From: Catenaria anguillulae PL171
Taxonomy: Eukaryota > Blastocladiomycota > Blastocladiomycetes > Blastocladiales > Catenariaceae
Direction: 5' to 3'
NCBI GenBank assembly: GCA_002102555.1
Contig: MCFL01000085.1
Location: 1-64,000 of the forward strand
DNA length: 64,000 nucleotides
Shown piece after piece: positions 53,401 through 62,010 of this stretch (its first letter is position 1; every line of letters begins with the position of its first letter). Below the pieces are notes generated by a model. That model searched no databases. It saw only the letters and a list, made by a program, of their open reading frames with translations, and was not told where the DNA came from. The position numbers were made by a program, and so were the translations under genes.

Positions 53401-54420
53401 GCGAATGTTCAAGGTAGTTGCCGATGAGGGCGAGGGCGGCGTCGACATGGATGCAAGGTGTGTGGACGAGGATGTGCGGTTGAGGGTCAAGTCAAAGTCA
53501 GCCGCCGTACCACCTGTCGTCGAAGTAGTGTCCATCGCATCTCCCGACTCGTTATCGGCCGCTGAGGCTGTGGCTGGGGTTGCTGCAGATTCAGTTTTCT
53601 GTGCAGCAGCGGCAGCGGCCGCCAGCTTTTCAGCTTTGGTCATGCGCTTGCGGCGGCGCACGGCGGCGTACGAGCATTCGAGGCAGTTTTCGCGGCAATA
53701 CCGACAGGGAAGGCCACCGTCGCATCGGACTTTGCGCTGTTGACAAATGAATACAGGCGCAATGAGCAAACTGGTTTCGGTTTACGCAAAGAATCACGAT
53801 CATACCCTGCGACAGGTTTCGCACGCCTGGGTTGCACGCTTGCGCTTGTTGGGCGGCATCCCATCTGCGCCAACATCGCCGTCGCCGTTTCCATTTCTTG
53901 GCCCTTCTCCACCGTCCCCACCCCCAGCGCCGTCAGCATGGCCGCCCGACCCGCCGTCGTCGTCATGGTCATGGTCATCGTCGTGATAGTGGTCGTGATC
54001 GCTCATGTGCGAGTCGCTGCCGCCAGCGTCACTGGGCTCGACGCCATGGGAGGCGCGGCGGTGGCGGCTTGCAGCCGAGCGTGCGCTGGTCGATGAAGAG
54101 GACAAGCCCGCAATGGGCGTGGGCATGGGCTCGGCAAACGAGCGCTGGGGCTTTGCCTGCGGCGGCTGGGATTGCGGTGGCGAATGCGAGGATCGGGAGG
54201 CGTGCTCGGGAAAGGCGGCTGTGGATTGGGCCCGCTGCGAGATGGATTCGGAGGCGGCAACGAATGGCGGGCGGGCGCGTTCGGGCACGGCAGGTCTTTG
54301 GGTGGTGGCAGTGGATGTGGAGGCGGTGGCCGTCGACGAGGCAGTGCTGCTGGCGCGGGAAAAGGCGCCCGGCGGCGGATGGTGTGATTGCGGTAGCGTG
54401 GGCGATGTGGGCGATGACAT
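50114..54420 (-). CDS. Zn2Cys6 fungal transcription factor 1
   Basis: Exons 53806-54420, 52072-53736, 50114-51997; introns 69 and 74 nt, phase 0; 1387 aa. The binuclear cluster is split by intron 1 and restored as CETCRRRKVRC-DGGLPC-RYC-RENCLEC (CX2CX6CX5CX2CX6C) near residue 200, preceded by basic NKRKR and a His/Asp-rich stretch. The middle-homology (fungal_trans) region covers about residues 300-700, with a pre-domain SNYGHSTGLHVLRPW, then VQALILLSCYSLNVPGTSAW and IRLAMDMGLHLDPRAAPF. The C-terminal 450 residues are Gln/Pro/Ser/Gly-rich with several polyglutamine runs, a likely activation domain. It is a nuclear DNA-binding regulator; targets unknown. Closest relative in the window is factor 3 (62011 to the right edge). 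Confidence 0.9.
50449..50492. repeat. Trinucleotide (CAG/TTG-type) repeat coding polyGln
   Basis: TTG repeated about 11 times on the plus strand (CAA on the coding strand) encodes a Gln run of 11 or more in Zn2Cys6 factor 1. Likely length-polymorphic. Shorter Gln tracts lie at about 50640-50700 and 50988-51020. Confidence 0.9.
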
Positions 54421-54657
54421 TGCACTGTGTTTCTGCTGGTGGTTGATAGCGAATACCTTGTGATTATGAATTGTGATTTTTACAATTAGAAATTCAACTT
54501 GAGTCATCACTTTCTTTTAATACCACTTTTAAATTTAGCCGATGTGCACCCGATTTGAACGCTTACCTGTTACATATTTCTATCCCATCGTTTCAATTTG
54601 CATCGAGTGCCGCGGGGACCTATTCTCTGGTCGCGGCCGCCCATCCAACGACCCGAG

Positions 54658-55910
54658 TCAATGCACAACGGCTGCCGACGATTTCACCCTCACCACTGGC
54701 AGCAGGAGCTGCTGCGACTTGTTGGCTATTACGGCCGTCACGCGCTTGTGGTGCCGAGCTGCCAACAACCCGCGCCGTCGTTGCACTGCATGCACCAGCC
54801 ACTCAAAACTCGCCTCGGTTGCGACCGCCAATGCCGTGACGGGCGCTGTGATGGCGGTGCTGTGGATGGGAAAGGGTCGGTACAGGGCCACTACGGTCAG
54901 ATACGCCGACCAGTACACTGTAAGAAGCAATGTCTGCTGCAACAAAATGAGTTGCCGTTAGACTGGCTTGTGTGGCCGTGAGAGGCACACGGAAACGAGA
55001 CACAAGGGCGTACAAGAATCTTGAAAGTGATTCCCAAAGACGCTGGGTGCAAATACTGGCACTCTTCTCCTGCCAAGTGTGGGTGAGCTTGAGATTGCGA
55101 CGATGATGAAGTCGAGCTGCTGGCGTCCAACGAAGGCATACTCACAACCTCTCTTGTGAGCGTTCCATCACCAAACGACACCTTGAGGGACCACAACGTC
55201 ATTGAAACGATCCCGATTGGAATAACAGCCAGGATTGGCGCCATCCACGATGGAACATGACCACCGCCTGCCACGCGACCAAGTCCTTGGCCAGCGTGGC
55301 ATTCATTGCAATCACAACCAGGTTGGTAATCATGCCAGTGAGCGTGACGGCAAGCGTCACTATTGCCAGCGAGCGGACGAGCACGGTGCGCTGGTGCGGC
55401 CGAATGCACAGCAACAGCGAGATGCGCCAGCCTGTGGCAACGACCAGCAACGGTCCGGCTGGGTAGATGGTGAATGTGCGGATGACATTCATGGCGATTG
55501 CCTGAGGGTTTGAACCAACTGGACAACATCAGTCGCGACAGAATGCTCTCACAAACCCACAAACCCTCATGAGCAGCTCAGATGCGCACATTTCCGTCTC
55601 GAAATACCCACAGACCATGGTAGTATATGAGCGAGTTAACCGACTCGAGCAAGAGAAGTACACTCGCAAGGAAGAGAAAGGTTAGGCGATATCGACCTGC
55701 GGTTGTGACCACGCCCGGCGACGCTCCTCCTGGCTGCCGATGACTCGGCCGTAAACACATTTCTCGAACTGAATGCCATGCGCGAGGTGCTAGTGTAACC
55801 GAGGTCGCTGTTGAGATGACCAGCAGAGTCCAAAAGCCAGTCAAGGTGTTGCGGGCTGTTTCATCGGTGAGGACGCGTGGGCGGGCATTGATTGTAGTCA
55901 TTGTGGCCAT
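54658..55910 (-). pseudogene. Seven-TM family copy G, one frameshift
   Basis: Exons 55590-55910, 55014-55501, 54658-54933; introns 2 and 3 of the family are absent, 1 and 4 present (phase 0). Exon 2 is 488 nt, one short of a multiple of three. Before the lesion the frame reads DLVAWQ and after it HVPSWMAPILAVIPIGIVSM, so one base is missing near 55262 compared with copy H (WQSANLFPTWLAPILAMIPI). Otherwise complete: TM1 ARNTLTGFWTLLVISTATS, TM2 FLASVLLLLESVNSLIYYHG, TM3 YPAGPLLVVATGWRISLLL, TM5 ending MTLWSLKVSF, loop ending ITFKIL, TM6 TVYWSAYLTVVALYR, TM7 STAITAPVTALAVATEASFE. A single lesion: young pseudogene or sequence error. If repaired it would be about 361 aa. Confidence 0.7.
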
Positions 55911-56240
55911 TCATGACATTTGCATATATGGATAGACCAAAAGAGTATCACAGAAAAGTGCTTTCGCGGGGTTTGGGTAACATCTCATCTCAATCGTGAG
56001 AATCCGAGTGATATTTACGAGACGACTCGAAGAACGATGAACGTGACACAAAATGCGAACAGTCAAGGCGCTTGACAAGGTTTCGAGCCTGTTGAATACA
56101 TGTGGACTATCGGGCATGACTTGCCAACAGCGATGGCTAACGTCTCACATTACTGGTAAGCCAAGCTGGCAATGCGTCTCCATGTAGGTATCGTTCATCG
56201 AAGCTCGTACACCGCTCACAATGACCACTGCACCATCAGA
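55911..56240. other. Intergenic between seven-TM copies G and H
   Basis: 330 bp holding the promoter of G and the 3' flank of H. Nothing else seen. Confidence 0.5.
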
Positions 56241-57505
56241 CTATACACTCACGCTGCTGCCCGAAGCACTCTTGGTCAACACTCGACTTGGTAATGCTGT
56301 GCCGCCGCCCGCCAGGATCTTGTTCAGCGTCATCCGCTGCATGTGCTTGCGCGTGACTCTGTGCGTCAGCCATTCAAAGCTCGATTCCGTTGCAGTTGCA
56401 AGCGCAGTCAGCGTGGCCGTCACGGCCGTACTGTGAATAGGAAATGGGCGGTATAGGGCAACGACGAGCAGGAACATGGACCAGTACAGTGCCAAGAGCA
56501 TTGTCTAACCAAAAGAATCGATCCGATTTCATGTGAGTATCATCGCGACTCGCGCTGGCTAGAACGGGAAAACAGCAACCAAGAATACCAACCAGGATCT
56601 TGAACGTTGTGCCGAGCGACGACGGCTTCACATAGCTTATGGGCTCATCAGTGACCTGGCTCGCCACTGACCCCTGCCCACTACAGCAGCTTGCGCTCGA
56701 AAGTACGCTCCCCGCTCGCCGCTGCGTGCTTGGTGCCAGCGCCCCCGACGACTCGTCTCTCCCAACGGCGCCCATGGGCGGCAGGCTTATCACGTGCGAA
56801 TCCACATCAGTCGACACTGAAAACGCCACCTTGAGCGACCAGAGCGACATGACAATGCTGGCAATTGGGATCATGGCCAAGATGGGCGCGAGCCAGGTCG
56901 GGAATAGATTGGCCGATTGCCATGCGTGAATGTCGCGCGAGCTGTTTGCACGCACGCCCACGGTGACGGTGATGTACACCGTGATGGTGATGCACACGAC
57001 AATGAGGGTGAAGCACTCAAGGAGGATGCGGCGGATGCGTGGTTGGAGGGAAAACAACAGCGAGTCGCGGTAGATTGTGGCAATGGACATGAGCGGGCCC
57101 GCCGTGTAGATTGTGAAGAGGCGGATCATGTTGAGCAGCACCGACTGTTTATGTGTGAGTACCAGTCCGGTTCAAAACACGACAAGATAACCTTGTACGT
57201 TTGCATCGTGCCATATCCATATCTTCAAAGAATACACGAGTGAATTGACCGATCCGGTCACGAGCAGCACCCATGTCACAAATAGCAGCAAGACACGCCG
57301 CTGACCCGGCGTTTTCATAAGCCCAGGTCGAGCCAATGGCGGGGTATTCCCAGTCGGCGATGATGGCCTGATCCGGCAGCCAAGCATCCGCCCTGCCCTC
57401 GGCAGGAGCGCAATAGATGATGCGATAGAGACGAGGAAGCACGCAAAAGCCGATGATGGTGTTGCGTGCCAAGTCTTCGGGGATGATTGGTGTCGTGGAA
57501 TTCAT
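56241..57505 (-). pseudogene. Seven-TM family copy H, one frameshift in TM1
   Basis: Exons 57199-57505, 56593-57144, 56241-56504; the same three-exon layout as copy G (introns 2 and 3 lost). Exon 1 is 307 nt, one more than a multiple of three: ARNTIIGFCV reads correctly, then the frame must move so that FLVSIASSIALLPRAGRML follows, a shift near 57442. Downstream is intact: TM2 VLLLFVTWVLLVTGSVNSLV, TM3 IYTAGPLMSIATIYRDSLLF, TM4 LIVVCITITVYITVTVGV, TM5 WLAPILAMIPIASIVMSLW, loop of about 95 residues ending TFKIL, TM6 MLLALYWSMFLLVVALYR, TM7 STAVTATLTALATATESSFE. Either a young pseudogene or one base error. G and H are sister copies by exon structure and sequence. Confidence 0.7.
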
Positions 57506-58028
57506 GAAGGTGGTTGGTGACCGTTGGCAGTTCGTTTGTTCGAAATGGATAAATATGATGTGTCATACAAGCTGCTGCACATATTGCTTACGGCTACATG
57601 CCGATACCGATCGTGTAAATGAGGAAAGAGGCGTTGATGCTTCAACTGTCCGCAGCCATCAACGCGAAAACGCCATTTCGGTAGCTGAAGAGTTGTTCGC
57701 AATAGTAAATACGGTGCAGAGTTGGTACATAACTCGAGACAGGCGCCTCTGTGTGCCATTGAATGAGTCACCATGAGTCGCTGTGCCTTAACATCTTGAG
57801 CCGGAATGTTATCCTCTGGGTCCACGGCCAACATAGATAGAGTTGCAAGTGTTCTGGCAAAAACTACTAATACACACATGACACACAAAAATGAGCAAAT
57901 CAAATGAAAAAAAAAAAAGATACGTTAAGGTGGTGACAAGGACAGGCAGCCGAGGCAACTAAACTACATCCGCTGGCTGACCACCATTCGACGCAATCCA
58001 ATCCACCCGCCACGTCGTCACTCACCCC
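57506..58028. other. Intergenic, no gene seen
   Basis: Promoter of seven-TM copy H and 3' flank of Zn2Cys6 factor 2. An A-run of about 12 lies at 57904-57918. Confidence 0.5.
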
Positions 58029-61000
58029 TCACGTTAGTGGCAAATACTTTTCCAAGACCTTTGCCACCACCTCCCTCTGCTTCGCAGCATCCCACATCTC
58101 GACGGCCTCCATGACGCGCTCGCTCGACTCATTGAATGCCGAAATCACGCGCCACGGGTCACGCAAGATGTCCTCGTCGGCGTCCTCGTCAATCTCGTCA
58201 TCCAGCAACTGCTCATCCTGCATTTTCTCGCCACCCACCGACACGTCCGACCCGCTCATGGTCCCAGTTCCGGTCCCGCTTCTACTCGCACTTGCGCTCG
58301 CACTGCCGCTGGCCGTACGCGCTCCCACTTGCTGCTGCGCTTGCGCGCGCTCGAGCCCGTGCACGGTAAATGCAAGCGTTGCCATTTCAGGCCACTGGGC
58401 CATGCTCGCATACACCAGATCCACAATGGCGTCCAAGTGCACGGCAATGTCAACACTCGCGCCATCCGTGTCCGAGTCATTGGCGCCTGTACTGGCGGCC
58501 GTAGGTGGCGCAGGAGCGGGCGACCCCGATGACCCGTTGCCCATGCCCGCGGCACCCAAGGTGTCAAGATTGGCCACGCGCGCACATGCTGCGAGCATCA
58601 CGGTACATTCGTGCACAAGCGGGAACGGAAACTGCGTCAGATGATCGCGAATCGCTTGCAATATATGCGACACGGCCGCAATCGTGCGTGCAATCGTGTC
58701 CATGTTTTGCTTTGCGCCCGAATTTTGCGCAAGCAGAAGCACGAGCGTGTAGTAGCGCAGGTTGAGCAGGGCGGATTGCGCAAACAAGATCGGGTTGGCG
58801 GGCGTGGCGGCCGATGTGCGTTGGAACCGCATGTGCGCGGGAAGTTGGTCGCGGAACGCGGCTAGTTGTGTGCGCAGGTCGTCGGTAAATTGGAAATGTG
58901 CACGGATGGCGGCCGAGGTCAGGTTGGATAGGCGTAGCGACCAGATGGCGTAGCTGTCTGAGGTTGGGTCGAGGTCGCGGTTGCACATGGCCAGGAAGGG
59001 CGCGGGCGTTGGAAGTTGAATGAGTTGGCCGCGAGATAGAGCAAGCGACACGTGAAGCGAGTAAAGCGTTGCGAGCAACTGGTCGCTGTGGTCCTTGTCG
59101 TAAGGCGTGTGGTTGGCAATGTCGGCCAGGTTCTTGAATGGGAACAGTGAGTGGTTGAGGCCCATGTCGGCAAGCATTTGCAACGCAAGCTGGCACAAGG
59201 TCGGCGCGGCGGTTCCAGGCAAGTTGAGCGCATAATATGCGAGCAGCATGAATGCATGCACTGTGACGATCGAGTGGGTCTGGCCCGTGAGCGCCGGCGA
59301 CAGAATGTGGCGCGCGCGCTCAAAGAACATGCGCGACAGCGGGCGCGGCTCGTTCTGGATGGTGATTTGCCGGTCGCGCTCGAGCGCGTGCGCGCCAAGG
59401 CACATGACGGCGTACAGCAGGCCCACGTTGGACAGGTCTGGACGCGCATACACTTGGTGCAACAGGTTGTGTGGGATCATGGCCACGTTCGAGTTGTTGA
59501 TCTTGCATAAGGCCGGGATCCATGGCGCAACAGACTTGAAAAACGCGTCGAGAAAGATGGGCGCAATGTGATGCGAGGGCAAAAAGGACTCGAGCTCGCG
59601 AGACAGCATGGTGGAGCTAAGTGGCACAATGGCAGGCGACGAGGGAAGAGAAGCACCAGCACCAGCAGTGGCGGCGGTAGTGGTAGATGAAGAGAAGGAG
59701 GAAGAATTGGACTGCAACATCAAGGTTGGGTCCGAGAATGGATGAAGGATCAAGTGGCCGTCAGACAATGGCCGCGACCAATTGCGATGAACATGAACCG
59801 CAGAGGATGAACCAAAGCTGGAAAAACCGACCAATTCACCCAAGTTGTTGACGGAAACGGTGACAATGGGAGGCGGCGGCGGCGGCCACTTGGCGCTTGA
59901 CTGGGACAACTGTTGCGCGTAGTGTTGGTGCTGGACCTGGATTTGCTCGAGAAGCTGCTGGTTCTGCAGCTGCTGTTGCTCGTGTTGGAGTTGAAGCTGG
60001 AACTGGAACTGCTGATGCAAAATCGAACGTTGAGGATTGTCGAGACTGTCGCCGTTGCTATTAATATTGCCGTTACTAATGTTGATGTTGATCTTGTTGG
60101 TATCGATGCTGGGATGGCGCGAGTCGGCGAGTTGAAGTTGAGCAATTTGCTGCAAAGTAAAGTGAGTGGGTGAAGACGGCGCGGCAGCCGCAGCCAACGA
60201 TGCAGGTTGATGTTGCTGGTGGCGAGACGACGACTGTTGCTGCTGGGAAAGTTGCTGATACGGATGGTGCAAGTGCTGATGATGAGCCATGGGCTGAGCG
60301 TAGACACACTCAATGTTGCGCTTGGTACAGCGAATGCATGGGAATTCGCCCGTGCAGCGCACTTTGCGTTGGCGACAAGGCAGGCAAGCCGATACTTGCA
60401 GCAGCAGCGACAGTGGAAAATGTGAGAGAAGAGCTCAACTTGATGCATCATGCATGGTATGGCGCAGAGGGTCGGTATCGATTGATGAAATGTTGAGGTC
60501 GGCGACGGTTTGGCGGCATAGAATGGACGACAACGGCCGTCACCCATCCGCCCAAGCCAGCGCCTGAGCATCCATTTCTATGAACACATGAAGGAATGCA
60601 TGGGAAACCTTGTCTCGCAAATGAAGCAGCACGACCCAAAGCTTCGCCTGCCTGGGGCCGACTGCTCACGGCACAACAAGAGTCCGCGAGACAAGTGCGG
60701 TGTGTAAGCAGCTGGCAATCACGGCAGATGGAAGACCTTCCTCGTTGCCGAGATGCAAGAGACGCGACAATGAAATGGTCGATGGCGTAGGAACCGTGGC
60801 GGGGAGAGAGAAAGAAAGGGAACAGGTTGGTAATCCGGGCTACGAATCATGCGTACCTGAACAGTGCGTGGGCGCTTGGGAACACTTTGCTGCTGCCGCG
60901 CAGAGTCTTGTCCGGGATCGGGCGCGGCTCCTGCTGCTGCTGCTGCTATTGGGGCAGGGTCAGCTCGGCTCCTGTGCCCGCCTTGTTGCGGCTGCGGATG

Positions 61001-61276
61001 TCCAAAGTCGACAGCGGCAGCAAGTGAGAGCGGAGAGTTGCCGAGGGTCGCAATTGCGCTTGAAAGGCCACCTGCAGTCGACGGGCTGGTGGACGGCAAA
61101 CTGGTGGTGGTGCTGCTGGCGGCGGCCGTGTGGTGAGGGCTGGGAGCAGGGGTCGAAGCTGAAACGGATGATGTTGACAAGGTGGCGGATTGATGCACAG
61201 AGGCCGTGGCAGAGCTCGAGGCAGCCGGCAGCTGTGGGGACGTTAGGCTGGCGTTGAGGCAGGTGAATGGATCCAT
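58029..61276 (-). CDS. Zn2Cys6 fungal transcription factor 2
   Basis: Exon 1 is 60857-61276 (140 codons, MDPFTCLN... ending KRPRTVQ); exon 2 covers 58029 to about 60389, for about 926 aa. The cluster reads CLPCRQRKVRC-TGEFPC-IRC-TKRNIEC (CX2CX6CX5CX2CX6C). By analogy with factor 1 (ATQACETC), VQ should join ACLPC. However, the base before GCT TGC at 60389 is not after an AG, and the nearby AAG acceptor (exon at 60394) would need a different donor phase. So the exon 1/2 border is unresolved. A Gln/His-rich region follows (about residues 165-290), then the middle-homology domain with VHRNWSRPLSDGHLILHPFS, VHAFMLLAYYALNLPGTAA and MLADMGLNHSLFPF. The acidic C-terminus ends with a helical tail. 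A nuclear regulator of unknown target, more diverged than factors 1 and 3. Confidence 0.82.
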
Positions 61277-62010
61277 GGCTGCGGCTGCAATTGTGGTTGA
61301 GCTTTTCAATCTGCGCTGGGTCAAGGGACGCACACCCATGCACTGGCTTTGGCTTTGGCTGGCCGGCGGCAAGGATCATGACACGAGCGGTCAGCATCGA
61401 CCGACCGAAAGTAGGGGCTGGGGACAGGAAAGGTAATAGAAGGGGCAGGGGAGGGGGGGGGGGGGCTTTATGTTTCGGAAGATGTGGCCTTGCCTATGCA
61501 TATGTGATAGACCTGCAGCTGGGGAAAACCTTAAGCTTGCCAATTGCGAAGGAGGAGCGCGCAACCAGAGTCACCATCTCCATCATCTCGCCAGTTTGCA
61601 GATCGAATGGCCCCCGCACGAGCTCGAGGTGGTGAAAGGAACCTCAACGAATGTTCATGGAAGGGACCGAGGTGGCACGAGTCCGCTCTCGGCTTGCGCT
61701 GCTAACGATATGAACATTCTGAGAACGTTGACAAGAAAAAATGACCGTGAATGCTAATGATGGCATGCGTGGATGATATTTATGTATCGATTCTTAGGCA
61801 TGGAGATGTAGGACAGTCTTTACTTTGCTCGCATGACGTTTGTTGACCTCACCCACCTGTTTTCCGATCCAGTCGCGCATTATTGAAATCGGATCACGGC
61901 CCACCAAATATTTACTGTACATGACAATTACCTCCAAGTTGACGCTCACTGGACGCTCTTGGTAAATAAGTATATATCGGGTCAGTCTAACCGCAATGTA
62001 AGCACATATC
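61277..62010. promoter_or_regulatory. Divergent intergenic region between Zn2Cys6 factors 2 and 3
   Basis: 734 bp between start codons on opposite strands; must contain both promoters. A G-run of about 12 (with one interrupting A) occurs at about 61450-61466. No specific Zn2Cys6 site (CGG-N-CCG) is claimed. Confidence 0.5.
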
